Assembly: GCA_013076295.1 (NCBI GenBank)
Contig: RQOL01000484.1
Coordinates: forward strand, 1 to 64,000
Source of the DNA: Sanderia malayensis
Taxonomy: Eukaryota > Cnidaria > Scyphozoa > Semaeostomeae > Pelagiidae
DNA length: 64,000 bases
Direction: 5' to 3'
A program made the translations under genes and the position numbers. How positions within the stretch are numbered: position 1 is the stretch's first letter; each line of letters begins with the position of its first letter. This document shows, in pieces, positions 13,211-26,985 of the stretch. The notes below the pieces were generated by a model. The model saw nothing but the letters and a program-made list of their open reading frames with translations, had not been told where the DNA came from and did no database searches.

Positions 13211-13217
13211 CAAGATC

Positions 13218-13230
13218 CATAACTTAAACA
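13218..13230 (-). promoter_or_regulatory. TATA-like stretch directly upstream of a tRNA unit
   Basis: Immediately 5' of the tRNA start the spacers read, on the minus strand, a TATATTATA-like A+T run in most units. At this unit it is the variant catAactta. A TATA-like element upstream can help position TFIIIB. That role here is inference. Confidence 0.3.
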
Positions 13231-16200
13231 ACAAGAAACAATGCTTTGGAAAGTTGAGAAAATGGTATAAAATTCAACACAAAAAATGATGATTTTGCTC
13301 GGGATTGAACTGAGGACCTTGCGCGTTTTATAGGCGCAAGTGATAACCACTATACTACAAGATCTATAATATACACAACAAGAAACAATGCTTTGGAAAG
13401 TGCGTAAAATGTTATGAAATTGAACACAAAAAAGAGTGATCTCGCTCAGGATTGAACTGAGGACCTTGCGCGCGTTAGGCGCACGTGATAACCACTACAC
13501 AACAACATTTATAATATACACAACAAGAAATAATGCTTTGGAAAGTTTGTAAAAGGTTATAAAATTCAACACTAAACATGATGATCTTGCTCAGGATTGA
13601 ACTGAGGACCCTCCGCGTGTAAGGCGTACGTGATAACCACTACAGTACAAGATCTATAATATACACAACAAGAAACAATGCTTTGGAAAGTTAATAAAAG
13701 GTTATAAAATTCAACACTAAAAATGATGATCTTGCTCAGGATTGAACTGAGGACCTTGTGCGTGATAGGCGCATGTGATAACCACAACACTACAAGATCT
13801 ATAATATACACACAAGGAACAATGTTGGGGAAAGTTCGCAAAATGTTTTAAAATGGAACACAAAATATAGTGATCTTCCTTAGGATTGAAGTGATAACCA
13901 TTGCACCACAAGATCTATAATATAAACAACACGAAACAATGCTTTGGAAAGTTTAGAAAATGGTATAAAATTGAACACAAAAGATAGTGATCTCGCTCAG
14001 GATTGAACTGAGGACCTTGCGCGTGTTAGGCGCAAGAGATAACCACTACACTACTGGATCTATAATATACACACCAGAAACAATGTTTGGGAAAGTTCGT
14101 AAAATGTTATAAATTGAACACAAAAAATAGTGACCTCGCTCAGGATTGATCTGAGGACCTTGCACGTGTAAGGCGCACGTGTTAACCACTACACTACAAG
14201 ATCCATAATTTAAACAACAAGAAACAATGCTTTGGAAAGTTGAGAAAATGTTATGAAATTGAACACAAAAAAGAGTGATCTCGCTCAGGATTGAACTGAG
14301 GACCTTGCCCGTGTTAGGCGCAAGTGATAACCAATACACTACATGATCTATAATATACACAACAAGAAACAATGTTTGGAAAAGTTTGTAAAAGGTTTTG
14401 AAATTCAACACTACAAAAATTGATTTTGCTCAGGATTGAAATGAGGACCTTGCGCGTGTGAGGCGCACATGATAACCACTACAGTACAAGGTCTATTATA
14501 TACACATCAAGAAACATTGCATTGAAAAGATTGTAGAAGGTTATAAAATTCAACACTAAAAATGGTGATCTTGCTCAGGATTGAACGGAGGACCTTGCGC
14601 GGGTTAGGCCCACGTGATAACCACTACACTACAAGATCTATAATATACACAACAAGAAACAATGTTTGGACAAGTTTGTAAAAGGTTTTGAAATTGAACA
14701 CTACAAAAAGTGATTTTGCTGAGGATTGAAATGAGGACCTTGCGCGTGTGAGGCGCACATGATAACCACTACAGTACAAGGTCTATAATATACACAACAA
14801 GAAACAATGCATTGGAAAAATTGTAGAAGGTTATAAAATTCAACACTAAAAATAGTGATCTTGCTAAGGATTGAACTGAGGACCTTGCGGGTGTAAGGCG
14901 CACGTGATAAAAACTACACTACAAGAGCTATATTATAAACAACAAGAAACACTGCCTTGAAAAGTTTAGAAAAATTTTTAAAATTGAACAGTAAAAATAG
15001 TGATCTTGCTCTGGATTGAACTGAGGACCTTGCGCGTGTAATGCGCACGTGATAACCACTAGACTACAAGATCCATAATATAAACAAAAAGAAACAATGC
15101 TTGGGAAATTTCGTAAAATGTTATAAAATTGAACACAAAATATAGTGATCTTGCTGAGGATTGAACTGAGGACCTTGTGCGTGTAAGGCGCACGTGATAA
15201 CCACTACACTACAAGATCCAGAATATAAACTACAAGAAACAATGCTTTGAAACGTTTAGAAAATGGTATAAAATTGAACACTAAAAATGATGATCTTGCT
15301 CGGGATTGAACTGAGGACATTGCGCGTGTAAGGCGCACGTGATAACCAGTATACTACAAAATCTATAATATACACACAAGAAACAATGTTTGGGAAAGTT
15401 CGTAAAATGTTATAAAATTGAACACAAAATATAGTGATCTTGCTGAGGATTGAACTGAGGACCTTGTGCGTGTAAGGCGCACGTGATAACCACTACACTA
15501 CAAGATCTATAATGTACACAACAAGAAACAATGCTTGGAAAAGTTTGTAAAAGGTTGTAAAGTTCAACACTAAAAATGGTGATCTTGCTCAGGATTGAAC
15601 GGAGGACCTTGCGCGTGTAATGCGCACGTGATAACCACTACACTACAAGATCTATAATGTACACAACAAGAAACAATGCTTGGAAAAGTTTGTAAAATAT
15701 TATAATATTCAACTCTAGATATGATGATCTTGTTCAGGATTGACCTGAGGTCCTTGCCCGTGTTAGGCGCGTGTGATAACCACTACACTACAAGATCCAT
15801 AATATAAACAACAAAAAACAATGCTTTGAAAAGTTTAGAAAATGGTATAAAATTGAACACTAAAAATGACGATCTTCTCGGGATTGAACTGAGGACCTTG
15901 CGCGTGTTAGGCGCCCGTTATAACAACTACAGTGCAAGATCTATAATATACACAACAAGAAACAATGCATTGGAAAAATTGTAGAAGGTTATAAAATTCA
16001 ACACTAAAAATATTGATCTTGCTAAGGATTGAACTGAGGACACTGCGGGTGTTAGGCGCACGTGATAACCACTACACTACATGATCTATAATATACACAA
16101 CCAAAAACAATGCTTTGGAAAGTTTGTAAAAGGTTGTAAAATTCAACACTAAAATGGTGATCTTGCTCAGGATTGAACGGGGGACCTTGCGCGGGTTAGG

Positions 16201-19200
16201 CCCACGTGATAACCACTACACTACAAGATCTATAATATACACAACAAGAAACAATGTTTGGACAAGTTTGTAAAAGGTTTTGAAATTGAACACTACAAAA
16301 AGTGATTTTGCTGAGGATTGAAATGAGGACCTTGCGCGTGTGAGGCGCACATGATAACCACCACAGTACAAGGTCTATAATATACACAACAAGAAACAAT
16401 GCATTGGAAAAATTGTAGAAGGTTATAAAATTCAACACTAAAAATAGTGATCTTGCTAAGAATTGAACTGAGGACCTTGCGGGTGTAAGGCGCACGTGAT
16501 AAAAACTACACTACAAGATCCATAATGTACACAACAAAAAACAATGCTTGGAAAAGTTTGTAAAATGTTATAAAATTCAACACTAGAAATGCTGATCTTG
16601 TTCAGGATTGAACTGAGGACCTTGCGCGTGCTAGGCGCACGTGATAACCACTACACTACAAGATCTAAAATATACACACAAGAAACAATGCTTGGAAAAT
16701 GTTTGTAAAATGACATAAATTTGAACATAAATAATAGTGATCTCTCTCAGGATTGAACTGAGGACCTTGCGCGTGTTAGGCACGCGTGATAACCACTACA
16801 CTACAAGATCTAAAATGTACACAACCAAAAACAATGCTTTGGAAAGTTTGTAAAAGGTTGTAAAATTCAACACTAAAAATGGTGATCTTGCTACGGATTG
16901 AACGGAGGACCTTGCACGGGTTAGACCCACGTGATAACCACTACACTACAAGATCTATAATATACACAACAAGAAACAATGTTTGGAAAAGTTTGTAAAA
17001 GGTTTTGAAATTGAACACTACAAAAAGTGTTCTTGCTCGGGATTGAGCTGACGACCTTGCGCGTGTAATGCGCACGTGATAACCACTACACTACAAGATC
17101 TATAATGTACACAACAAGAAACAATGCTTGGAAAAGTTTGTAAAAGGTTGTAAAGTTCAACACTAAAAATGGTGATCTTGCTCAGGATTGAACGGAGGAC
17201 CTTGCGCGTGTAATGCGCACGTGATAACCACTACACTACAAGATCTATAATGTACACAACAAGAAACAATGCTTGGAAAAGTTTGTAAAATATTATAATA
17301 TTCAACTCTAGATATGATGATCTTGTTCAGGATTGACCTGAGGTCCTTGCCCGTGTTAGACGCGTGTGATAACCACTACACTACAAGATCCATAATATAA
17401 ACAACAAAAAACAATGCTTTGAAAAGTTTAAAAAATGGTATAAAATTGAACACTAAAAATGACGATCTTCTCGGGATTGAACTGAGGACCTTGCGCGTGT
17501 TAGGCGCCCGTCATAACAACTACAGTGCAAGATCTATAATATACACAACAAGAAACAATGCATTGGAAAAATTGTAGAAGGTTATAAAATTCAACACTAA
17601 AAATATTGATCTTGCTAAGGATTGAACTGAGGACACTGCGCGTGTTAGGCGCACGTGATAACCACTACACTACATGATCTATAATATACACAACCAAAAA
17701 CAATGCTTTGGAAAGTTTGTAAAAGGTTGTAAAATTCAACACTAAAATGGTGATCTTGCTCAGGATTGAACTGAGGACATTGCGCGTGTTAGGCGCACGT
17801 GATAACCGCTACACTACATGATCTATAATATACACAACAAGAAAAAATGCTTTGGAAAGTTTGTAAAAGGTTGTAAAATTCAACACTAAAAATGGTGATC
17901 TTGCTCAGGATTGAACGGAGGACCTTGCGCGGGTTAGGCCCGCGTGATAACCACTACACTACAAGATCTATAATATACACAACAAGAAACAATGTTTGGA
18001 AGAGTTTGTAAAAGGTTTTGAAATTGAACACTACAAAAAGTGTACTTGCTCGGGATTGAACTGAGGACCTTGCGCGTGTAATGCGCACGTGATAACCACT
18101 ACACTACAAGATCTATAATGTACACAACAAGAAACAATGCTTGGAAAAGTTTGTAAAAGGTTGTAAAATTCAACACTAAAAATGGTGATCTTGCTCAGGA
18201 TTGAACGGAGGACCTTGCGCGGGTTAGGCCCACGTGATAACCACTACACTACAAGATCTATAATATACACAACAAGAAACAATGTTTGGACAAGTTTGTA
18301 AAAGGTTTTGAAATTGAACACTACAAAAAGTGATTTTGCTGAGGATTGAAATTGTGACCTTGCGCGTGTGAGGCGCACATGATAACCACTACAGTACAAG
18401 GTCTATAATATACACAACAAGAAACAATGCATTGGAAAAATTGTAGAAGGTTATAAAATTCAACACTAAAAATAGTGATCTTGCTAAGGATTGAACTGAG
18501 GACCTTGCGGGTGTAAGGCGCACGTGATAAAAACTACACTACAAGATCCATAATGTACACAACAAAAAACAATGCTTGGAAAAGTTTGTAAAATTTTATA
18601 AAATTCAACACTAGAAATGATGATCTTGTTCAGTATTGAACTGAGGACCTTGCGCGTGTCAGGCGCACGTGATAACCACTACACTACAAGATCTAAAATA
18701 TACACACAAGAAACAATGCTTGGAAAATGTTTGTAAAATGACATAAATTTGAACATAAATAATAGTGATCTCTCTCAGGATTGAACTGAGGACCTTGCGC
18801 GTGTAAGGCCCATGTGATAACCAATACACTACAAGATCTATAATATACACAACAAGAAACAATGTTTGGACAAGTTTGTAAAAGGTTGTAAAATTCAACA
18901 CTAAAAATGGTGATCTTGCTCAGGATTGAACGGAGGAACTTGCGCGGTTTAGGCCCACGTGATAACCACTACACTACAAGATCTATAATATACACAACAA
19001 GAAACAATGTTTGGACAAGTTTGTAAAAGGTTTTGAAATTGAACACTACAAAAAGTGATTTTGCTGAGGATTGAAATGAGGACCTTGCGCGCGTGATGCG
19101 CACATGATAACCACTACAGTACAAGGTCTATAATATACACAACAAGAAACAATGCATTGGAAAAATTGTAGAAGGTTATAAAATTCAACACTAAAAATAG

Positions 19201-21092
19201 TGATCTTGCTAAGGATTGAACTGAGGACCTTGCGGGTGTTAGGCGCACGTGATAACCACTACACTACATGATATATAACATACACAACATAAAGCATTGC
19301 TTTGGAAAATTTAGAAAATGTTATAAAATTGAACACAAAAAATAGTGGTCTTGTTCAGGATTGAACTGAGGACCTTGCGGGTGTAAGGCGCACGTGATAA
19401 CCACTACACTACAATATCTGTAATGTACACTACAAGAAACAATGCTTGGAAAAGTTTGTAAAATGTTATAAAATTCAACACTAGAAATGATGATCTTGCT
19501 AAGGATTGAACTGAGGACCTTGCGGGTGTAAGGCGCACGTGATAAAAACTACACTACAAGATCCATAATGTGCACAACAAAAAACAATGCTTGGAAAAGT
19601 TTGTAAAATGTTATAAAATTCAACACTAGAAATGATGATCTTGTTCAGTATTGAACTGAGGACCTTGCGCATGTTAGGCGCACGTGATAACCACTACACT
19701 ACAAGATCTAAAATATACACACAAGAAACAATGCTTGGAAAATGTTTGTAAAATGACATAAATTTGAACATAAATAATAGTGATCTCTCTCAGGATTGAA
19801 CTGAGGACCTTGCGCGTGTAAGGCCCATGTGATAACCAATACACTACAAGAGCTATATTATAAACAACAAGAAACACTGCCTTGAAAAGTTTAGAAAAAT
19901 TTTTAAAATTGAACACTAAAAATAGTGATCTTGCTCAGGATTGAACTGAGGACCTTGCGCGTGTAATGCGCACGTGATAACCACTACACTACAAGATCTA
20001 TAATGTACGCAACAAGAAACAATGCTTGGAAAAGTTTGTAAAAGGTTGTAAAATTCAACACTAAAAATGGTGATCTTGCTCAGGATTGAACGGAGGAACT
20101 TGCGCGGGTTAGGCCCACGTGATAACCACTACACTACAAGATCTATAATATACACAACAAGAAACAATGTTTGGACAAGTTTGTAAAAGGTTTTGAAATT
20201 GAACACTACAAAAAGTGATTTTGCTGAGGATTGAAATGAGGACCTTGCGCGTGTGAGGCGCACATGATAACCACTACAGTACAAGGTCTATAATATACAC
20301 AACAAGAAACAATGCATTGGAAAAATTGTAGAAGGTTATAAAATTCAACACTAAAAATAGTGATCTTGCTATGGATTGAACTGAGGACCTTGCGGGTGTT
20401 AGGCGCACGTGATAACCACTACACTACATGATATATAACATACACAACATAAAGCAATGCTTTGGAAAATTTAGAAAATGTTATAAAATTGAACACAAAA
20501 AATAGTGATCTTGTTCAGGATTGAACTGAGGACCTTGCGGGTGTAAGGCGCACGTGATAACCACTACACTACAATATCTGTAATGTACACAACAAGAAAC
20601 AATGCTTGGAAAAGTTTGTAAATTGTTATAAAATTCAACACTAGAAATGATGATCTTGTTCAGGATTGAACTGAGTTCCTTGCGCGTGTTAGGCGCGTGT
20701 CATAACCACTACACTACAAGATCCATAATATAAACAACAAAAAACAATACTTTGAAAAGTTTAGCAAATGGTATAAAATTGAACACTAAAAATGACGATC
20801 TCGCTCGGGATTGAACTGGGGACCTTGCGCGTGTTAGGCGCACGTGATAATCAATACACTACAAGATCTATAATATACACACAAGAAACAATGTTTGGGA
20901 AAGTTCGTAAAATGTTACAAAATTGAACACAAAATATAGTGATCTTGCTCATGATTGAACTGAGGACCTTGTGCGTGTAAGGCGCACGTGATAACCACTA
21001 CACTACAAGATCCAGAATATAAACTACAAGAAACAATGCTTGGAAAGTTGGTAAAATGCTATAAATTTGAACACAAATAATAGTGATCTCTC

Positions 21093-22186
21093 ATTTTTCA
21101 TTTTCATTTTACATTTTTTACCCACGGTAACCCCGTCAATAAAAATGGACTGCTTTACAGGGGGCCGTGCAAAAAACTACAAAATTACATATTAAAAGCT
21201 TACTTATAAAATTTCGGAAATAAATAGTCTAATAATAAATAATATAATCTATAAATACGTATTTGATGGTATTTGATACGTATTTGATACTATAAATAAG
21301 TTGATGCTACATAAAAGAAAAGAAAAGTACTCTAAAAAGGAAGCTCTCGGCATTTGAGCCTCTTTTTGAAAGTCTGTAGAGTGGGTGCTTGCTTGACATC
21401 CAAGCCCAATAGGTTCCAGGTTTTAGGCCCACGATATGAAATAGACTTCTGTCCGTTGGAAGTTTTAAAAAGAGGAATTCGCAAGTCAGTTTCTGTGTTT
21501 CTCAGTTTAATAGTATTACGAGCTGCATTTTTAACAAATAGCTCAGACAAAGATGTAGGCGCAAGATTATTAGTTGCCTTGTACATAATAGTCGCGGTTT
21601 CATTCAAAACAATCTCTGATATAGGCGGCCATTTCAGCCTCTTTATCAGATTTCCTGCTGAAACACAGTAATTACTGTTTGTAACAATCCTGGCAGCTCT
21701 GTTTTGCAACTTTTGGAGGGTATCAGTTAAAGTATTACCACAACACCCCCACACTGAGCAGCAGTACCGAAAATGGGGCTCTACAATTCCTCTGTACATT
21801 TTACTGAGCGTTTTCTCTGGGAGAAATTTCTTGGCATTTTTCAGAAAGCCTAAGGCTCGAGAAACGTTTGTTTTCATATATTTTATATGCTCATCCCAAA
21901 CAAGATGACTGTCCAATTGAATACCAAGGTACTTGGTATTTTTTACAATATCTATCTGTGTGCCGTTTATAGAGAAGCAAGGCTGCTCAGTGACCTCATC
22001 AGAGACCATTTTAAGCTTTGGTCGCGATCCAATTACCATTGCATGAGTTTTGATAACATTTAGGGACAGTTTGTTACCAAGGAGCCATACTCTTAAACAA
22101 TTTAGATCCTCATCCATAACTTGGTTAATTTCGCAAATATTTTTTGAAGCGTACGAGAGACTTGTGTCATCTGCATACATAGTAAC
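21093..22186 (-). mobile_element. 5'-truncated non-LTR retrotransposon (CR1/L2/Jockey-like), copy 1
   Basis: A ~1.09-kb non-array insert. Read on the minus strand it starts just before the catalytic YADD codons of a reverse transcriptase, continues to the stop at 21,332-21,334, and has a 3' UTR of about 240 bp ending in ATGAAA-like repeats instead of a long poly(A). It sits in the T-arm/acceptor part of a tRNA unit. Comparison with intact sister units (gatctctctcaggattg) shows that only the four bases tcag are missing at the target and that no target-site duplication is visible. Severe 5' truncation and a microsatellite-like tail are usual for CR1/L2-type LINEs. The clade assignment is inference. 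Confidence 0.88.
21332..22180 (-). pseudogene. LINE reverse transcriptase, C-terminal fragment (282 residues), copy 1
   Basis: This frame encodes the C-terminal end of a LINE reverse transcriptase, the enzyme that copies element RNA into DNA at the insertion site. The catalytic YADD box is at residues 2-5. It is followed by a KT-containing palm segment (about 44-52), the YLGIQLD block at 84-90 with W-E-H-I after it, VEPHFRYCCSVWG at 133-145 and LQKLQNRAAR at 155-164, an order typical of CR1/L2/Jockey-type proteins. The fingers domain, most of the palm and any endonuclease are missing, so the protein cannot work. The first Met is internal: the frame runs open upstream through VT into the tRNA unit. 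Residue 210 is Ser here and Tyr in the other two copies. Codon use and composition are unlike the surrounding array. Confidence 0.88.
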
Positions 22187-23042
22187 GATTGAACTGAGGA
22201 CCTTGCGCGTGTTAGGCGCGCGTGATAACCACTACACTACAAGATCTAAAATATACACACAAGAAACAATGTTTGGGAAAGTTCGTAAAATGTTATAAAA
22301 TTGAACACAAAATAAAGTGATCTTGCGCAGGATTGAACTGAGGACCTTGTCTGTGTAAGGCGCAAATGATAACCACTACACTACAATATTCATAATATAA
22401 ACTACAAGAAACAATGCTTGGAAAGTTCGTAAAATGCTATAAATTTGAACACAAATAATAGTGATCTCTCTCAAGATTGAACTGAGGACCGTGCGCTTAT
22501 TAGGCGCACGTGGTAACCACTACACTACAAGATCTACAATAAACACAACAAGAAACAATGCTTTGGAAAGTTTGTAAAAGGTTGTAAAATTCAACACTAA
22601 AAATGGTGATCTTGCTCAGGATTGATCGGAGGACCTTGCGCGTGTTAGGCCCACGTGATAACCACTACACTATAAGATCTATAATATACACAACAAGAAA
22701 CAATGTTTGGAAAAGTTTGTAAAAGGTTTTGAAATTGAACACTACAAAAAGTGATTTTGCTCAGGATTGAAATGATGACCTTGCGCGTGTGAGGCGCACA
22801 TGATAACCACTACAGTACATGATCTATAATATACACAACAAGAAACAATGCTTTGGAAAGTTTGTAAAAGGTTGTAAAATTCAACACTAGAAATTATGAT
22901 CTTGTTCAGGATTGAACTGAGGTCCTTGCGCGTGTTAGATGCACGTGATAACCACTACACTACAAGAGCTATAATATACACAACAAGAAACAATGCTTTG
23001 GAAAGTTTGTAAAAGGTTGTAAAATTCAACACTAGAAATGAT

Positions 23043-23114
23043 GATCTTGTTCAGGATTGAACTGAGGACCTTGCGCGTTTTAGGCGCACGTGATAACCAC
23101 CACACTAAAAGTTC
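23043..23114 (-). tRNA. tRNA-like unit with anticodon AAA (Phe)
   Basis: Loop CCTAAAAC. The 5' arm is decayed (aaaagttc) and the D-stem is changed (ccacactaa), so acceptor and A box are weak. The same unit is copied near 27,842, 33,938 and 36,925 by the larger duplications. Confidence 0.4.
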
Positions 23115-25450
23115 CGTATTATAAACAACAAGAAACAATGCTTTGAACAGTTTAGAAAATAGTATAAAATTGAACACTAAGAATGATGATCTTGCTCGGG
23201 ATTGAACTGAGGACCTTGCGCGTGTAAGGCGCCCGTGATACCCACTACACTACAAAATCTATAATATACACAACAAGAAACAATGCTTGGAAAATGTTTG
23301 CAAAATGTTATAAAATTGAACACTACAAATAGTGATCCTGCTAAGGATTGAAATGAGGACCTTGAGAGTATGAGGCGCTCGTAATCACGCCTACACTACA
23401 AGATCTATAATATACACGACAAGAAACAGTGCTTGGGAAAGTTCGTAAAATGTTAAAAAATTGAACACAAAAAATAGTGATCTCGCCCAGGATTGAAGTG
23501 AGGACCTTGCGCGTGTTAGGCGCACGTGATAACCACTACACTACAAGATCTATAATATACACACAAGAAACAATGTTTGGGAAAGTTCGTAAAATGTTAT
23601 AAAATTGAACACAAAATATAGTGATCTTGCTCAGGATTGAACTGAAGACCTTGCGCGTGTACAGCGCACGTGATAACTACTACACTACAATATCCATAAT
23701 ATAAACAACAAGATACAATGAACACTATGACGATCTTGCTCGGGATTGAACTGAGGCCTTGCGGGTGTAATACTACACTACAAGATCCATAATATAAACA
23801 ACAAAAAACAATGCTTTGAAAAGTTTAGAAAATGGTATAAAATTGAACTCTAAAAACGACGATCTTGCTCGGGATTGAACTGAGGACCTTGCGGGTGTTA
23901 GGCGCACGTGAAAACCACTACACTGCAAGATTTATAATATACACAACAAGAAACAATGCTTGGGAAAGTTCGTAATATGTTATAAAACTGACCACAAAAT
24001 ATAGTGATCTTGCGCAGGATTGAAATCAGGACCTTGTCCGTGTAAGGCGCACGTGATAACCACTACACTACAAGATCTACAATATACACAAGAAACAATG
24101 CATTGGAAAAATTGTAGAAGGTTGTAAAATTCAACATTAAAAATAGTGGTTTTGCTAAGGATTGAACTGAGGACATGCGCGTGTTAGGCGCACGTGATAA
24201 CCACTACACTACATGATCTATAATATACACAACAAGAAACAATGCTTTGGAAAGTTTGTAAAAGGTTGTAAAATTCAACACTAAAAATGGTGATCTTTCT
24301 CAGGATTGAACTGAGGACATTGCGCGTGTTAGGCGCACGTGATAACCACTACACTACGTGATCTCTAATATACACAACAAGAAACAATGCTTTGGAAAGT
24401 TTGTAAAAGGTTGTAAAATTCAACACTAAAAATGGTGATCTTGCTCAGGATTGATCGGAGGACCTTGCGCGTGTTAGGCCCACGTGATAACCACTACACT
24501 ACAAGATCTATAATATACACAACAAGAAACAATGTGTGGAAAAGTTTGTAAAAGGTTTTGAAATTGAACACTACAAAAAGTGATTTTGCTCAGGATTGAA
24601 ATGATGACCTTGCGCGTGTGAGGCGCACATGAAAACCACTACAGTACAAGGTCTATAATATACATAACAAGCAACAATGCTTTGGAAAGTTTGTAAAAGG
24701 TTGTAAAATTCAACACTAGAAATGATGATCTTGTTCAGGATTGAACTGAGGTCCTTGCGCGTGTTAGACGCACGTGATAACCACTACACTACAAGATCTA
24801 TAATGTACACAACAAAAAACAATGCTTGGAAAAGTTTGTAAAATGTTGTAAAACTGAACACAAAAAAAATTCAACTTGCTCAGGACTGAACGAAGAACCT
24901 TGCGCGTGTAAGGCGCACGTGATAACCACTACAATACAAGATCCATAATTTAAACAACGAGAAACACTGCTTTGAAAAATGTAGAAAAAGTTTTAAAATT
25001 CAACACTAGAAATGATGATCTTGCTAAGGATTGAACTGAGGACCTTGCGGGTGTAAGGCGCACGTGATAAAAACTACACTACAAGATCCATAATGTACAC
25101 AACAAAAAACAATGCTTGGAAAAGTTTGTAAAATGTTATAAAATTCAACACTAGAAATGATGATCTTGTTCAGTATTGAACTGAGGACCTTGCGCATCTT
25201 AGGCGCACGTGATAACCACTACACTACAAGATCTAAAATATACACACAAGAAACAATGCTTGGAAAATGTTTGTAAAATGACATAAATTTGAACATAAAT
25301 AATAGTGATCTCTCTCAGGATTGAACTGAGGACCTTGCGCGTGTAAGGCCCATGTGATAACCAATACACTACAAGAGCTATATTATAAACAACAAGAAAC
25401 ACTGCCTTGAAAAGTTTAGAAAATTTTTAAAATTGAACACTAAAAATAGT

Positions 25451-25522
25451 GATCTTGCTCAGGATTGAACTGAGGACCTTGCGCGTGTAATGCGCACGTG
25501 ATAACCACTACACTACAAGATC
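25451..25522 (-). tRNA. tRNA-Val (TAC), loop variant
   Basis: All stems pair fully. Position 32 is A in place of C (gtgtaatgcgc on the + strand). This variant is shared by several units between 15 and 36 kb. Confidence 0.7.
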
Positions 25523-25891
25523 TATAATGTACGCAACAAGAAACAATGCTTGGAAAAGTTTGTAAAAGGTTGTAAAATTCAACACTAAAAATGGTGATCT
25601 TGCTCAGGATTGAACGGAGGAACTTGCGCGGGTTAGGCCCACGTGATAACCACTACACTACAAGATCTATAATATACACACAAGAAACAATGTTTGGGAA
25701 AGTTCGTAAAATGTTACAAAATTGAACACAAAATATAGTGATCTTGCTCATGATTGAACTGAGGACCTTGTGCGTGTAAGGCGCACGTGATAACCACTAC
25801 ACTACAAGATCCAGAATATAAACTACAAGAAACAATGCTTGGAAAGTTGGTAAAATGCTATAAATTTGAACACAAATAATAGTGATCTCTC

Positions 25892-26985
25892 ATTTTTCAT
25901 TTTCATTTTACATTTTTTACCCACGGTAACCCCGTCAATAAAAATAGACTGCTTTACAGGGGGCCGTGCAAAAAACTACAAAATTACATATTAAAAGCTT
26001 ACTTATAAAATTTCGGAAATAAATAGTCTAATAATAAATAATATAATCTATAAATACGTATTTGATCGTATTTGATACGTATTTGATACTATAAATAAGT
26101 TGATGCTACATAAAAGAAAAGAAAAGTACTCTAAAAAGGAAGCTCTCGGCATTTGAGCCTCTTTTTGAAAGTCTGTAGAGTGGGTGCTTGCTTGACATCC
26201 AAGCCCAATAGGTTCCAGGTTTTAGGCCCACGATATGAAATAGACTTCTGTCCGTTGGAAGTTTTAAAAAGAGGAATTCGCAAGTCAGTTTCTGTGTTTC
26301 TCAGTTTAATAGTATTACGAGCTGCATTTTTAACAAATAGCTCAGACAAATATGTAGGCGCAAGATTATTAGTTGCCTTGTACATAATAGTCGCGGTTTC
26401 ATTCAAAACAATCTCTGATATAGGCGGCCATTTCAGCCTCTTTATCAGATTTCCTGCTGAAACACAGTAATTACTGTTTGTAACAATCCTGGCAGCTCTG
26501 TTTTGCAACTTTTGGAGGGTATCAGTTAAAGTATTACCACAACACCCCCACACTGAGCAGCAGTACCGAAAATGGGGCTCTACAATTCCTCTGTACATTT
26601 TACTGAGCGTTTTCTCTGGGAGAAATTTCTTGGCATTTTTCAGAAAGCCTAAGGCTCGAGAAACGTTTGTTTTCATATATTTTATATGCTCATCCCAAAC
26701 AAGATGACTGTCCAATTGAATACCAAGGTACTTGGTATTTTTTACAATATCTATCTGTGTGCCGTTTATAGAGAAGCAAGGCTGCTCAGTGACCTCATCA
26801 GAGACCATTTTAAGCTTTGGTCGCGATCCAATTACCATTGCATGAGTTTTGATAACATTTAGGGACAGTTTGTTACCAAGGAGCCATACTCTTAAACAAT
26901 TTAGATCCTCATCCATAACTTGGTTAATTTCGCAAATATTTTTTGAAGCGTACGAGAGACTTGTGTCATCTGCATACATAGTAAC
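25892..26985 (-). mobile_element. 5'-truncated non-LTR retrotransposon, copy 2
   Basis: Same element, same 5' truncation point, same 3' tail and same broken tRNA target as copy 1, 4,799 bp further on, so it was copied with its flanks and did not insert independently. Differences seen from copy 1 are single substitutions at 25,946 (a for g), 26,067 (c for g) and 26,351 (t for g). Confidence 0.88.
26131..26979 (-). pseudogene. LINE reverse transcriptase, C-terminal fragment (282 residues), copy 2
   Basis: Identical to the copy-1 fragment except for Tyr in place of Ser at residue 210. YADD is at residues 2-5 and the frame ends at the stop at 26,131-26,133. The frame is open, but the N-terminal reverse-transcriptase motifs are absent. 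It is therefore a dead fragment of a retrotransposon protein that stays readable only because the insertion and duplication are recent. The antisense open frames in this interval are shadows. Confidence 0.88.

Larger units (their letters stand above)
13146..13217 (-). tRNA. tRNA-Val (anticodon TAC), exact family consensus
   Basis: Best example of the family. All seven acceptor pairs form (GATCTTG with CAAGATC). T8, G10, A14, G18G19, A21, T33, T54T55C56 and A58 are in place. The anticodon stem TGCGC/GCGCA and T-stem CTCAG/CTGAG pair fully. A73 is the next base, matching tRNA-Val. A canonical eukaryotic tRNA-Val shares the D-arm and anticodon loop (CCT-anticodon-AC). No intron and no encoded CCA. 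Confidence 0.85.
10902..20862 (-). repeat. Array segment 2: 145-bp tRNA-Val units
   Basis: Unbroken tandem units, including minority units with CAT (12,568-12,639) and AAT (12,132-12,203) anticodons and many units with anticodon TAC and stem variant gcgggtgtaaggcgc. Short blocks of several monomers recur here, for example the run at about 15,500-16,500 is repeated at about 17,070-18,540. No other gene is seen. Confidence 0.9.
21085..22246 (-). pseudogene. tRNA-Val unit split by LINE copy 1
   Basis: The tRNA 3' end remains as 21,085-21,092 and the rest as 22,187-22,246, separated by the LINE. The remaining part has anticodon AAC and an intact A box, but the B-box side and acceptor 3' strand are cut away. 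The same broken unit surrounds copies 2 and 3, showing that there was one insertion event and that the copies arose by duplication. Confidence 0.8.

Noticed and set aside
21332..22180. Functional reverse transcriptase, or a domesticated or retron-like system
   Set aside because: The fragment begins at YADD and lacks the N-terminal catalytic motifs. Its three copies arose by duplication of one truncated insertion.
21354..22298. Plus-strand open frames across and beside the LINE copies (also at 26,153-27,097 and 32,250-33,193)
   Set aside because: They are antisense to the reverse-transcriptase frame, or run from it into the array, and have no recognisable domain.
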